DNA from: Nocardioides sp. QY071
Lineage (GTDB): Bacteria; Actinomycetota; Actinomycetes; Propionibacteriales; Nocardioidaceae
Assembly: GCF_029961765.1 (NCBI RefSeq)
Contig: NZ_CP124681.1
Location: 5,270,001 to 5,334,000 of the forward strand
DNA length: 64,000 nucleotides
Direction of reading: 5' to 3'
Both the position numbers and the translations under genes were made by a program. Below, piece after piece: positions 1 to 8,419 of this stretch. Each line of letters begins with the position of its first letter. The stretch's first letter is position 1. The notes under the pieces were generated by a model. That model saw nothing but the letters and a program-made list of their open reading frames with translations. It was not told where the DNA came from and did no database searches.

Positions 1-591
1 TCAGGCACTCTGGAAGTGCGGATTGTGGAGGTCGTGGAAGGTCGCGCCCTGCATCGCGTACTCCAGCTCCCGGCGTACGTCGGCCGGCGGCTCGATCCGC
101 TCGCCCTCACGGGCCGCGTCCTCGGTGGTGAACGCGACGGTCTCGACGAAGGAGCCGTCGGGCTCGATGGCGAGGGTGCCGCCGAGGATCTCCGGGCGCA
201 TCTCGTGCAGCGTCTCGGTGTCGGCCATCATCGCCTTGAGCCGGCTCGGGTCGTCGACCTTGCCGGTGATGATCTGCACGAAGCCGGCCTCGTCGGAGCC
301 GCCGTCCATGAAGAGAGTGACGTCGTCGCAGTCGTGGAACTCGGCGGGACCGTCCATGAGGGCCATGAACCGCTCGGCCCAGGCGCCCTGCTCGGCCCGG
401 GCGGAGTTGGCCATCGCCTCGTCACGGGACGCGAAGCGCACGACGGCCATCAGCTGGTCGTCATCGGTGTAGCCATAGGTGCCGCCCAGCCAGCCGGTCG
501 CACCGGGAGCCAGGTCCCGCCGCCACTCGTCGAGCATCGCGTCGGCCTCGGCCTGCCGGGTGCAGGCGGCCTGGATCATCTGGATGAACAT
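1..591 (-). CDS. Hypothetical protein, two ABM-like halves
   Basis: A 196-residue soluble protein with no signal peptide. The N-terminal part begins MFIQMIQ and is followed by a W-x-x-x-L-x-P-G-A-T-G pattern and then a second segment with FVQIITGKV, so the protein looks like two dimeric alpha-beta-barrel (antibiotic-monooxygenase-like) halves in tandem. The start at 591 is chosen because GAGGAG lies seven bases upstream; the reading frame is open further upstream but without a ribosome site. It faces away from the divergent bpa gene. Function unknown; the two-half reading is an inference from pattern only. Confidence 0.7.
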   Translation of the reverse strand: MFIQMIQAACTRQAEADAMLDEWRRDLAPGATGWLGGTYGYTDDDQLMAVVRFASRDEAMANSARAEQGAWAERFMALMDGPAEFHDCDDVTLFMDGGSDEAGFVQIITGKVDDPSRLKAMMADTETLHEMRPEILGGTLAIEPDGSFVETVAFTTEDAAREGERIEPPADVRRELEYAMQGATFHDLHNPHFQSA

Positions 592-749
592 GTGCTGCTC
601 CTCGGTCGTCGGATCGGACGTGGATGTCCACAGGGATCGGTCGAGGCCGCACACACCGGGCCCCGGCCGGGCCCATCGGCAACGTACGCCGGCGCGGTGT
701 CCGTGACATCGCCCAAGAGGGGGATGAGGGGATCCTCTAAGTTGGGGTC

Positions 750-1379
750 ATGAGCGAGAACGCCTCCGGGAGCGAAGAGCAGATCGTCGTCATCGGTCCG
801 GACGGGCAGCCGATCGGCACCGTCCCGGCGTCCGCCGTCGAGCAGGCCGGCGCCACCGCCGCCGACGACGGCGAGGGCGACGACGGTGAGCGCGCGCTGA
901 CCGACCTGGTCGAGCAGCCCGCGAAGGTGATGCGGATCGGCAGCATGATCCGCCAGCTCCTCGAGGAGGTGAAGGCGGCTCCGCTCGACGAGGCCAGCCG
1001 CAGCCGTCTCGCGGCGATCCACCGCTCCTCGATCGCCGAGCTCGAGCAGGGTCTGGCCCCCGAGCTCGTCGAGGAGCTCGAGCGGCTCTCGCTGCCGTTC
1101 TCCGAGGACGCCACGCCGTCGGAGTCGGAGCTGCGGATCGCCCAGGCCCAGCTGGTCGGCTGGCTCGAGGGCCTCTTCCACGGCATCCAGACCGCGATCT
1201 ACGCCCAGCAGATGGCGGCCCGCGCGCAGTTCGAGCAGATCCGGCGAGCGCTGCCGCCCGGCATGAGCCTCGGCGGTCCGGGGGGTCCGGGCGGTCCGGG
1301 CGCCCACCCGGCCGAGCAGCCGGCTCCCGACCAGCCCGGTGGCGGCGAGCAGTCCTCGTCGGGCGGGATGTATCTCTAG
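750..1379 (+). CDS. bpa: Bacterial proteasome activator Bpa
   Basis: 209 residues. Bpa (also PafE) forms a dodecameric ring that opens the 20S proteasome of actinobacteria without ATP and feeds it partly unfolded proteins. Visible: an acidic, disordered N-terminus (about 1-45), a helical core (about 50-165, LTDLVEQPAKVMRIGSMIRQ), then a Gly/Pro-rich tail ending G-M-Y-L, the penultimate-tyrosine motif that docks on the 20S alpha ring (GQYL in mycobacteria). TAAGTT at 738-743 is followed by exactly six bases and the ATG, so the transcript is probably leaderless. The convergent neighbour ends inside its stop codon (1376). Confidence 0.93.
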   Translation: MSENASGSEEQIVVIGPDGQPIGTVPASAVEQAGATAADDGEGDDGERALTDLVEQPAKVMRIGSMIRQLLEEVKAAPLDEASRSRLAAIHRSSIAELEQGLAPELVEELERLSLPFSEDATPSESELRIAQAQLVGWLEGLFHGIQTAIYAQQMAARAQFEQIRRALPPGMSLGGPGGPGGPGAHPAEQPAPDQPGGGEQSSSGGMYL

Positions 1380-2029
1380 CCGCGGGGGCGGCGGCCCAGC
1401 CGGGAGACCAGCAGCAGCCCGAGCAGGCCGATCAGGCTGATCGCGCCGCCGGAGGCGAGCACCCGGCTGATCTGGGGCGGGTCGCCCAGCGGGTCGGACG
1501 GCTGGTGGAAGCTGACCGGCTCCGGCTCCGGCTCGGGCACCGGTGGCGGCTCGACGACGGCGAGGTACTTCTTCAGCATCCCCGCGACCTTCGGGGTCAA
1601 GCCCTTGGGCAACAGCACCGTGCCCCCGCAGGCGTCGGCGACGATCCCGTCGACGGTGTCCTTGGTGAAGAAGAGGTACGACGCCCCCTGGCTCACGCCG
1701 GGCTGCGCGCCCACCGGCCAGTCGATGGTGACGGCGGCCTGCTGGCCCTTGGCGACGTCGCCCAGCCAGGCGTGCTCGACGGTGACGCCGTAGCCGACGC
1801 GACCCGAGCCGGTCACCGGCGCGGCCGCGTCGACCCGGCCGACGAAGACGTCGTCGGCCGCGGCGGCGCGCTGGTCGACGACCGCCTCGTCGGTGATGTC
1901 GATGGGGGCGCAGTCGGCCGGGAGCCCGCCGTACGCCTCCGCGGCGTCCGCGACGGCGGCACCCGGCAGCGCGACGAGCGCCACCGGCACCGCGAGCAGG
2001 GCAGCGCGGAGCAGTCGGGGGGACCTCAC
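1376..2029 (-). CDS. Secreted, C-terminally membrane-anchored protein
   Basis: 217 residues. A Sec signal peptide (about 1-30, LLRAALLAVPVALVALPGAAVADA) is followed by an extracellular domain with C-A-P-I-D-I and VFVGRVD, a Pro/Glu-rich spacer (PPPVPEPEPEPV), and a C-terminal hydrophobic helix (ISLIGLLGLLLV) with a basic end RLGRRPRG. It has the topology of a cell-wall-spanning lipopeptide-like anchor protein but no LPXTG. The GTG start at 2029 overlaps the stop of the HAD gene by four bases (GTGA), so the two are translationally coupled. Function not recognised. Confidence 0.8.
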   Translation of the reverse strand: MRSPRLLRAALLAVPVALVALPGAAVADAAEAYGGLPADCAPIDITDEAVVDQRAAAADDVFVGRVDAAAPVTGSGRVGYGVTVEHAWLGDVAKGQQAAVTIDWPVGAQPGVSQGASYLFFTKDTVDGIVADACGGTVLLPKGLTPKVAGMLKKYLAVVEPPPVPEPEPEPVSFHQPSDPLGDPPQISRVLASGGAISLIGLLGLLLVSRLGRRPRG

Positions 2030-2874
2030 AGGTCCATCCCACCAGATCCGGCGGCGGGGAACCAGCGGCCGATCTCGACGGCGGCACCGTCCTCGTCGAC
2101 GGTGTCGGTGACCGCGTCGGCGATCTGCTTCACCTCGTCGATGGCCTGGCCCATGGCCACGCCGCGGCCGGCCCACTGCAACATCTCGATGTCGTTGCGG
2201 CCGTCGCCGATGGCGAGCACGTAGGCCCGGTCGATGCCGAGCTGCTGGGCGACGTACTCCAGGCCGGAGGCCTTGGACACGCCGACCGGGGCGAGGTCGA
2301 GCCAGGCGGTCCAACCGACGACGTAGTCGGTGCCGTGGAGGCCCAGGTTGGCGGCGAGGGCGACGAAGTCCTCGGCGGTCGCCTTCGGGTCGCGGATGAT
2401 CACGCGACTGACCGGCTGGGCGACCATGTCGTCGACGTCGGCGATGATCGTCGTACCGCCGAGCTCGCCGTCGGGGAACGGTCCGGACACGCGGTAGCCG
2501 ACCCCGCGCTCCTCGACCGCGACCAGGGCCTCGGGGTGCTGGGCCAGGACGGCGGCGACGGCGGGGCGAGCGTCGAAGGTGACCTCGTGGACGACCTCGG
2601 CGGGCGGGTAGCGCAGCACGACGGCGCCGTTGGCGGCGACGATCCAGAGCTGCTCGCCGTGGCCGTGGAGGTCGAGCTTGTCGGCCACGACCGTCATGTT
2701 GTGGGGCGCCCGGCCCGAGGACAGCACGACGTGGGCGCCGGAGTCGAGGACCCGCTGGACGGCGTCGTGCACCGCGGGCGTGACCTCCTCGTGGCTCATG
2801 CCGAGCCCCGCCACCCACTTGAGCAGGGTGCCGTCGATGTCGAGGGCGACGAGGCGGGGCTGCCAGTCGCTCAT
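2026..2874 (-). CDS. HAD-family Cof-type phosphatase
   Basis: 282 residues. Cytosolic haloacid-dehalogenase-superfamily hydrolase of the Cof/YidA class, expected to dephosphorylate small sugar phosphates or cofactors. Motif I is DIDGTLL (nucleophile Asp and general acid Asp, residues about 12-18), motif II a Ser in VVLSSGRA, and motif IV GDGRNDIEM near residue 240; a class C2 cap lies between. The ATG at 2874 overlaps the serS stop (ATGA), placing it second in the operon serS - HAD - secreted protein. The substrate cannot be told from sequence. Confidence 0.88.
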   Translation of the reverse strand: MSDWQPRLVALDIDGTLLKWVAGLGMSHEEVTPAVHDAVQRVLDSGAHVVLSSGRAPHNMTVVADKLDLHGHGEQLWIVAANGAVVLRYPPAEVVHEVTFDARPAVAAVLAQHPEALVAVEERGVGYRVSGPFPDGELGGTTIIADVDDMVAQPVSRVIIRDPKATAEDFVALAANLGLHGTDYVVGWTAWLDLAPVGVSKASGLEYVAQQLGIDRAYVLAIGDGRNDIEMLQWAGRGVAMGQAIDEVKQIADAVTDTVDEDGAAVEIGRWFPAAGSGGMDL

Positions 2875-4151
2875 CGGTTCACGGGCTCCAGCACCTCGAG
2901 GCCGCCCATGAACGGCTGCAGCGCCTTCGGGACCCGGACCGACCCGTCGGCCTGCTGGTGGGTCTCGAGCACGGCGACGATCGCGCGGGTGATCGCGGTC
3001 AGCGTGCCGTTGAGGGTGGCGATTGGCCCGGTCCTGTCGCCGAACCGGCCGCGGGTGTCGAGGCGGCGGGTCTGGAAGTCGGTGCAGTTGGAAGTCGAGG
3101 TGAGCTCGCGGTACTTGCCCTGGGTGGGGATCCACGCCTCGCAGTCGAACTTGCGGATCGCGCTGCCGCCGAGGTCGCCGGCCGCGATGTCGACGACCTG
3201 GTAGGCGAGCTCGAGCTTGTCGAGGAACTCCTTCTCCCAGGCGAGCAGGCGCTGGTGCTCGGCCTCGGCGTCCTCCAGCGTCGTGTAGACGAACATCTCG
3301 ACCTTGTCGAACCAGTGGACCCGGATGATCCCCTTGGTGTCCTTGCCGTGCGAGCCGGCCTCCTTGCGGAAGCACGGGCTGAAGCTGGCGTAGCGGCGCG
3401 GCAGGCTGTCGGCGTCGAGGATCTCCTTGGAGTGGTAGGCCGCCATGGGCACCTCCGAGGTACCGACCAGGTAGAGGTCCTCGCCCTCGATCCGGTAGAT
3501 GTCCTCGCCGCCGCCCTGGTCGAGGTAGCCGGTGCCCTCCATCGCCTCGGTGCGCACCAGCGACGGCGCGATCACCTGGGTGAACCCGGCGTTGCGGGCC
3601 TGCTCCATGGCGAGGTTGACCAGCGCCAGCTCGAGCTGGGCACCCACGCCGGTGAGGAAGTAGAAGCGGCTGCCGCTGACCTTGGCACCGCGCTCGAGGT
3701 CGATCGCGCCGAGCATCCGCCCGAGCTCGATGTGGTCGCGCGGCTCGAAGCCCTCCTTCGCGAAGTCCCGCGGCGTGCCCACGGTCTCGAGGACGACGAA
3801 GTCGTCCTCGCCGCCGGTCGGGGTCTGGTCCGCGACGACGTTGGGGATCGCCTTGAGGGCGGTGGTCCACGCCTCGTCGGCGTCGGTCTGCGCCGCCTCC
3901 AGGTCCTTGACCTCGGCCGCCAGCTGCTTGACCTGCGCGAGCAGCGCCTGCTTCTCCTCGCCCTGCGCCTGCGCGACCTGCTTGCCGAACGTCTTCTGGG
4001 CGGCGCGCTTCTCCTCGAAGGCGGAGATGGCGGCGCGTCGTACGTGGTCGGCCTGCAGGGCTGCATCGACCACGTCGGGAGACGCCCCGCGCTTGGCCTG
4101 CGAGGCACGGACGCGGTCGGGCTCGTCGCGGAGGAGGCGCGGGTCGATCAT
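2871..4151 (-). CDS. serS: Seryl-tRNA synthetase
   Basis: 426 residues, normal for a class II seryl-tRNA synthetase. It charges tRNA-Ser (and tRNA-Sec where present) with serine. The N-terminal antiparallel coiled coil (about 25-105, rich in Glu, Lys, Ala) grips the long variable arm; the catalytic core follows with motif 2 (FRKEAGSHGKDTKG, where most homologues have FR-E-GS-G--T-G) and motif 3 near the C-terminus (SNCTDFQTRRL). TAACCT ends seven bases before the ATG, so the message may be leaderless. It heads a three-gene unit with the HAD phosphatase and the secreted protein. Confidence 0.96.
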   Translation of the reverse strand: MIDPRLLRDEPDRVRASQAKRGASPDVVDAALQADHVRRAAISAFEEKRAAQKTFGKQVAQAQGEEKQALLAQVKQLAAEVKDLEAAQTDADEAWTTALKAIPNVVADQTPTGGEDDFVVLETVGTPRDFAKEGFEPRDHIELGRMLGAIDLERGAKVSGSRFYFLTGVGAQLELALVNLAMEQARNAGFTQVIAPSLVRTEAMEGTGYLDQGGGEDIYRIEGEDLYLVGTSEVPMAAYHSKEILDADSLPRRYASFSPCFRKEAGSHGKDTKGIIRVHWFDKVEMFVYTTLEDAEAEHQRLLAWEKEFLDKLELAYQVVDIAAGDLGGSAIRKFDCEAWIPTQGKYRELTSTSNCTDFQTRRLDTRGRFGDRTGPIATLNGTLTAITRAIVAVLETHQQADGSVRVPKALQPFMGGLEVLEPVNR

Positions 4152-4211
4152 GCGGCTCAGGTTATCCGCCGCCCTCGACACACCGCGCATCGGTTTCGCT
4201 GGCTCCTCGAT

Positions 4212-4294
4212 CCCCCGAATCGTTCGATCGAACGGTTCGGGGGAGTTTCGTGGCAGAAATCCCCTCGAACCGTTCGATCGAACGATTTGAGGGG
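4212..4294. repeat. Paired palindromes, cloverleaf-like element
   Basis: Two palindromes lie back to back in the gap between serS and the aldo/keto reductase. 4212-4243 is a 32-bp palindrome with one mismatched pair; 4261-4294 is a 34-bp palindrome with two. Both have the core CGTTCGATCGAACG. In addition the first as a whole is the reverse complement of the second (about 30 bp arms, 15-base loop), so the stretch can fold either as two hairpins or as one long one. One arm recurs inside accA at 41206-41231. Confidence 0.85.
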
Positions 4295-4301
4295 CCGGAG
4301 A

Positions 4302-5285
4302 TCAGTACAGCGCGATGGGTTCCGGCGCCGGGAAGAGCTCGTCCAGCTCGGCGAGGTCCTCGGCGGTGGGCACCCACCGGTCGGCCTGCGCATTGGCGGC
4401 GACCTGCTCGGGCGAGGTGGCGCCGGCGATGACCGATGCGACGGGCGACTGGGCGAGCAGCCATCCGATGGCGACGGTGACCTCCGAGATGCCGCGCTCG
4501 CGGGCGAAGTCCGAGTAGGCCTTGAGGGTCGGGGAGACCGCGTCCTCGAGCAGGTGCTGGCGGGTGTGCGAGAGACGGGAGCCCTCGGGGGCGTTGCCGG
4601 AGGCGTACTTGCCGGTGAGCAGGCCGTTGGCGAGTGGGAAGTACGGCAGCACACCGATGTCGAACGCGCGGGAGGCGGGCAGCACCTCGAGCTCGGCGCG
4701 GCGATCGGTGAGGTTGTAGTGGTTCTGGGCGGAGACGAACCGCTCGACACCGAGCTCGCGGGCGACGTACTCGGCCTGGGCGATCTGCCAGCCGGCCCGG
4801 TTGGAGTGGCCGAGATAGCGGACCTTCCCGGAGCGCACCAGGTCGTCGAGGGCGGACATCGTCTCCTCGATCGGGGTCCGCGGGTCGGGCGTGTGGAACT
4901 GGAAGAGGTCGATCCAGTCCGTGCCGAGCCGGCGCAGCGACGCCTCGACGGCGGTCCGGATGTAGCGGCGCGAGCCCCGGACGCCGAAGTCGGGGCCGTT
5001 GGCGCCGCGCATGTCCATGCCGAACTTGGTGGCCACGATCACGTCGGCCCGCCGCGCGCCGAGCGCCTTGCCGAGCCGCTCCTCGGACAGTCCCGGCGTG
5101 GCGCCGTACACGTCGGCGACGTCGAAGAAGGTGATCCCCGCGTCCAGCGCGGCGCCGATCACGCGGTCGGTGCCCTCCTGGGACTCCGTGGCGGCGCCGG
5201 GGCGGCCGAGGTTGTTGCAGCCGAGGCCGACGCGGGAGACGACGAGGCCCGAGCGGCCGAGGGTCACGGAAGAGGGGGCGGTCAT
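4302..5285 (-). CDS. Aldo/keto reductase
   Basis: 327 residues. NADPH-dependent oxidoreductase of the AKR superfamily, (beta/alpha)8 barrel, of the YajO/Tas-like type that reduces aldehydes and ketones. The tetrad is visible: Asp in FFDVADVYG, the Tyr in that motif, Lys in VATKFGM and His in FQFHTPDP. The C-terminus has the NADP-binding pattern VIAGATSPEQVAANA. TAACGT lies six bases before the ATG and shares two bases with the -10 hexamer of the divergent PAP2 gene. Natural substrate unknown. Confidence 0.93.
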   Translation of the reverse strand: MTAPSSVTLGRSGLVVSRVGLGCNNLGRPGAATESQEGTDRVIGAALDAGITFFDVADVYGATPGLSEERLGKALGARRADVIVATKFGMDMRGANGPDFGVRGSRRYIRTAVEASLRRLGTDWIDLFQFHTPDPRTPIEETMSALDDLVRSGKVRYLGHSNRAGWQIAQAEYVARELGVERFVSAQNHYNLTDRRAELEVLPASRAFDIGVLPYFPLANGLLTGKYASGNAPEGSRLSHTRQHLLEDAVSPTLKAYSDFARERGISEVTVAIGWLLAQSPVASVIAGATSPEQVAANAQADRWVPTAEDLAELDELFPAPEPIALY

Positions 5286-5307
5286 GCCTCGACGTTATCC
5301 TCCACCA

Positions 5308-6891
5308 GTGCTCGACCGACCCCGCCGGACCCCGCTGCTGGCCTCGCTGATCCTGCTCGCCCTGTTCGCGGGGGTGGCCGGAGCCGTCGCCGCCGACTGG
5401 TCCTGGGTGGTCGATCTCGACAGCCACGGCGAGGCCGCCCGCAACTGGGCCGGCGACCAGGGCTGGCTGGAGCACCCCCTGCGGATCGTCGAGATCGTCT
5501 TCGGCACCGCCTGCATGACCGCGATCACCGCGGTGCTGGCCGTCACCCTGTTCGTCAAGGGGCACCGGCGCGCCGGGATCCTGGTCGCGGCGGTGATGGC
5601 GGCGACCGCGCTGGCGACGTACGGCACCAAGGTGCTCGTCGGCCGCGGCCGGCCCGTCTGGCAGGACCCCGAGTACTTCCTGCACTCCAACGCCTTCCCG
5701 TCGGGCCACACCTCCTCGGCCGCCACCTTCGCCGGCCTGGTCGTGCTGCTCGCCGTGATGCTCGTCCGACGACCCGGCATCCGCCGCCTGCTCTCGATCC
5801 TCGCGGTCCTGGTGTGGGCGCTGGTCGCCGCGGACCGGATCCTGCTCGGGCGGCACTACCCGAGCGACGTGGTCGGCGGCACGCTGCTCGGGATCGGGGT
5901 GCTGCTCCTCGGGGTGGCGCTCTACAACCCGCTCCCCCGCAGCCACGCGCTCAAGGCCGAGCCGCTGCCCCAGCCGTTCCCGTCGGCGCGCAAGCTGGCC
6001 GTCGTCCTCAACCCGATCAAGGTCGAGTCGGTCGAGCAGTTCCAGACCCTGGTGACCCAGATGGCGTTGGAGTCCGGCTGGAACGAGCCGCGCTGGTACC
6101 TCACCACCGTCGAGGACTCCGGCACCGGACAGGCCGAGCAGGCCGCCGTCGAGGGCGCCGACCTGGTCATCGTCTGCGGTGGCGACGGCACGGTGCGTGA
6201 GGTGTGCGCCGAGCTCGCCGGCACCGGCGTCCCGGTGGGCGTGGTCCCGGCCGGCACCGGCAACCTGCTGGCCCGCAACCTGGAGATCCCGCTCTTCATC
6301 CGCGCCGCCATCGACATCGCGCTCACCGGCCAGGACCGGGCCATCGACATGGTCGAGGTCGACGGCGACGGCCTCGAGCCCACCCATTTCATGGTGATGG
6401 CCGGCATGGGCTTCGACGCCGCGATCATGGAGGGCGTCAACGAGGACCTCAAGAAGAAGGTCGGCTGGCTCGCCTACGTCCTCTCCGCGCTCAAGGGCCT
6501 GATGTTCCCGGCGATGAGGCTGGAGATCTCGGTCGACGACATGCCGTTCACCAAGCACCGCGCCCGCACCTGCGTGATCGGCAACGTCGGCAGCCTGCAG
6601 GGCGGGATGAACCTGATCCCCGACGCCGCCATCGACGACGGCCAGCTCGACGTGGTGCTGCTCTACCCGCGCCGCTTCCTGAGCTGGATCCCCCTGGTGC
6701 TGCGCGTCGTGACCCGGCGCGAGCACAACGCCGGAGAGTCGGTCGCGCGGATGACCGGACGCAAGGTCGTCGTACGAGCGTCGGGAGAGGTGCCGCGCCA
6801 GCTCGACGGCGACACCATCGGCCTGGGCTCTGAGCTGCGGATGGAGTGCATCCACGGCCGGGTGCTGGTGCGGGTGCCGCGGACCGTGTGA
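5308..6891 (+). CDS. PAP2 phosphatase-diacylglycerol kinase fusion
   Basis: 527 residues, two enzymes in one chain. The N-terminal half is an integral-membrane PAP2 phosphatase with several helices and the three signature motifs: KVLVGRGRP (about 106-115), PSGHTSSA (about 130) and the GRHYPSD motif (about 182). The C-terminal half is a soluble DAGK/sphingosine-kinase-like catalytic domain with VVLNPIK (about 232), CGGDGTVREV (about 290) and PAGTGNLLARN (about 314). Such fusions are common in actinobacteria and probably recycle lipid phosphates. The GTG at 5308 is chosen because TATCCT ends exactly six bases before it; an ATG at 5284 in the same frame would put the start inside the divergent gene. 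Confidence 0.88.
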   Translation: MLDRPRRTPLLASLILLALFAGVAGAVAADWSWVVDLDSHGEAARNWAGDQGWLEHPLRIVEIVFGTACMTAITAVLAVTLFVKGHRRAGILVAAVMAATALATYGTKVLVGRGRPVWQDPEYFLHSNAFPSGHTSSAATFAGLVVLLAVMLVRRPGIRRLLSILAVLVWALVAADRILLGRHYPSDVVGGTLLGIGVLLLGVALYNPLPRSHALKAEPLPQPFPSARKLAVVLNPIKVESVEQFQTLVTQMALESGWNEPRWYLTTVEDSGTGQAEQAAVEGADLVIVCGGDGTVREVCAELAGTGVPVGVVPAGTGNLLARNLEIPLFIRAAIDIALTGQDRAIDMVEVDGDGLEPTHFMVMAGMGFDAAIMEGVNEDLKKKVGWLAYVLSALKGLMFPAMRLEISVDDMPFTKHRARTCVIGNVGSLQGGMNLIPDAAIDDGQLDVVLLYPRRFLSWIPLVLRVVTRREHNAGESVARMTGRKVVVRASGEVPRQLDGDTIGLGSELRMECIHGRVLVRVPRTV

Positions 6892-6956
6892 ACCGCGCCC
6901 CCTACGAATTGGTCCGAGATCGCGCCGATCTGCGACCAATTCGTAGGGGGCGCGGT
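6892..6956. terminator. Perfect 23-bp hairpin between convergent genes
   Basis: Arms 6892-6914 and 6934-6956 are perfect reverse complements and the 19-base loop has its own AGATCG/CGATCT stem. It fills the whole space between two convergent genes, so it may serve as a bidirectional terminator (no U-tract). Related hairpins occur at 36644 and 39873, which are not at gene ends. Confidence 0.75.
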
Positions 6957-7354
6957 CAACTCCGGGCCAGCCGCGCGTGGGCGACGGCCTCGGCCTCCTC
7001 GGGCGACAGCTCCTGGTCGCTGCTCCAGCCGGCGACCGACTTGGCGTAGGTGCGGGCCTCGTTGCGGCCCCGGATCGAGGTGAGCACGACCCCGTCGCCG
7101 GCGTCGTCGAGCAGCGCGAGCGACCACGACAGCCGCCCGCCCATCTCGTCGAAGGCGTCGTAGCGGACGACGGCCAGGTGGCGCAGTGCGCCGACCGCCT
7201 CGGCCCGCAGCGCGGCGACCTCGCGGCGCAGCCCGGCGGCATCGGCGGGGAGGTCGTCGGCGTCCGTCGTACGACGATCGCGACCGTTGCGGAGCGCCAC
7301 GCCGAGGGCGGCGGCGGCCACGAGAAGGGCGAGGAGCGCGAGGACGACGGCCAT
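6956..7354 (-). CDS. DUF4446 family membrane-anchored protein
   Basis: 132 residues. One N-terminal transmembrane helix (MAVVLALLALLVAAAALGVA), a short Asp/Arg-rich linker, a coiled coil (LRREVAALRAEAVGALRHLA) and a small domain with RYDAFDEMGG-R-SWSLALLDD and GVVLTSI-GR-E-RTYAK, the hallmark of DUF4446. Function of the family is unknown. The start at 7354 is supported by TACGGT seven bases upstream. Its stop codon touches the right arm of the hairpin at 6892-6956. Confidence 0.85.
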   Translation of the reverse strand: MAVVLALLALLVAAAALGVALRNGRDRRTTDADDLPADAAGLRREVAALRAEAVGALRHLAVVRYDAFDEMGGRLSWSLALLDDAGDGVVLTSIRGRNEARTYAKSVAGWSSDQELSPEEAEAVAHARLARS

Positions 7355-7418
7355 GAGGGCGACCGTAGTCGGCGAGACGGGGCAGGGAGCGGCCACGCGC
7401 CGCCACTACCCTTGCCGC

Positions 7419-8249
7419 ATGGCCCGTATCGCGTACCAGGGGGAACCCGGCGCCAACTCGCACATCGTGTGCAAGCAGCACTACCCGGACGCCGAAGCGG
7501 TCGCCTGCGCTTCCTTCGAGGACGTCTTCGCGGCCGTGGCCAGCGGTGACTGCGACCTCGCGCTGATCCCGATCGACAACTCGATCGCGGGCCGGGTCGC
7601 CGACATCCACCACTTCCTGCCCGACTCGGGGCTGCACATCATCGCCGAGCACTTCCTGCGCATCCAGTTCCACCTGATGGTGGTGCCGGGCGCGTCCACC
7701 GACACGCTGCGGACCGTGCACAGCCACGTCCACGCGCTGGGCCAGTGCCGCAAGGTGATCCGCGAGCTCGGGCTGACCCCGATCATCTCCGGCGACACCG
7801 CCGGCGCCGCCCGCGAGATCGCCGAGGCCGGCGACCCGACCCAGGCCGCGATCGCGCCGCCGCTCGCCGCGGAGATCTACGGCCTGGAGATCCTGCGCAA
7901 GGACGTCGAGGACGAGGACCACAACACGACCCGCTTCGTGCTGCTCTCCCCCGAGTACGTCATGGCGCCGCAGGGGAACGGCCCGGTCGTCACCAGCTTC
8001 GTCTTCAACGTCCGCAACCTGCCCTCGGCGCTCTACAAGGCGCTCGGCGGGTTCGCGACCAACGGCATCAACATGACCAAGCTGGAGAGCTATATGGTCG
8101 GCGGCCACTTCGCCGCCACGCAGTTCCTCGCCGAGGTCGACGGGCACCCCGACGACCCGGGCCTCAAGCGGGCGCTGGAGGAGCTGACCTTCTTCACCAC
8201 CGACATCAAGGTGCTCGGGGTCTACCCGGCCGACCCGTTCCGCAGCTGA
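7419..8249 (+). CDS. pheA: Prephenate dehydratase
   Basis: 276 residues, the usual size of a stand-alone prephenate dehydratase. It converts prephenate to phenylpyruvate in phenylalanine synthesis. The catalytic domain (about 1-185) opens with IAYQGEPGANSH and has the T-R-F motif (HNTTRFVLL) at its end; a C-terminal ACT domain (about 190-265) carries NLPSALYKAL and K-L-E-S-Y-M, the phenylalanine-sensing feedback site. TACCCT plus six bases precedes the ATG; no ribosome site, so probably leaderless. Confidence 0.95.
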   Translation: MARIAYQGEPGANSHIVCKQHYPDAEAVACASFEDVFAAVASGDCDLALIPIDNSIAGRVADIHHFLPDSGLHIIAEHFLRIQFHLMVVPGASTDTLRTVHSHVHALGQCRKVIRELGLTPIISGDTAGAAREIAEAGDPTQAAIAPPLAAEIYGLEILRKDVEDEDHNTTRFVLLSPEYVMAPQGNGPVVTSFVFNVRNLPSALYKALGGFATNGINMTKLESYMVGGHFAATQFLAEVDGHPDDPGLKRALEELTFFTTDIKVLGVYPADPFRS

Positions 8250-8344
8250 GCCGACCAGGCCCCGCGCGCGGTCGGATGTCCGGGATAACGCGAGTGTCCC
8301 GGACACGTTGTGACAGGTGTCTCCCGCACCGGCGTCGGGCGCAC

Positions 8345-8350
8345 TAGGGT
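8345..8350 (+). promoter_or_regulatory. -10 hexamer TAGGGT of the CNB-cyclase unit
   Basis: TAGGGT lies about 70 bases before the ATG at 8420, so this transcript, unlike its neighbours, would have a 5' leader and uses a ribosome site (AAAGGG). Confidence 0.5.
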
Positions 8351-8419
8351 CGGCGGTGACAGTCGGGGAGAGAGAAGGTGAGCCCGGCGCGCTGCGTCGG
8401 GCACAGCGAAAGGGTCAGC

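Noticed and set aside
2958..6200. Open frame of 1080 codons on the plus strand
   Set aside because: It lies antisense to serS and the aldo/keto reductase and has the Arg/Gly/Glu-rich composition of a high-GC shadow; no domain is visible.
4162..7242. Open frame of 1026 codons on the minus strand
   Set aside because: Contains a shadow of the reductase in another frame and is antisense to the PAP2-kinase gene.
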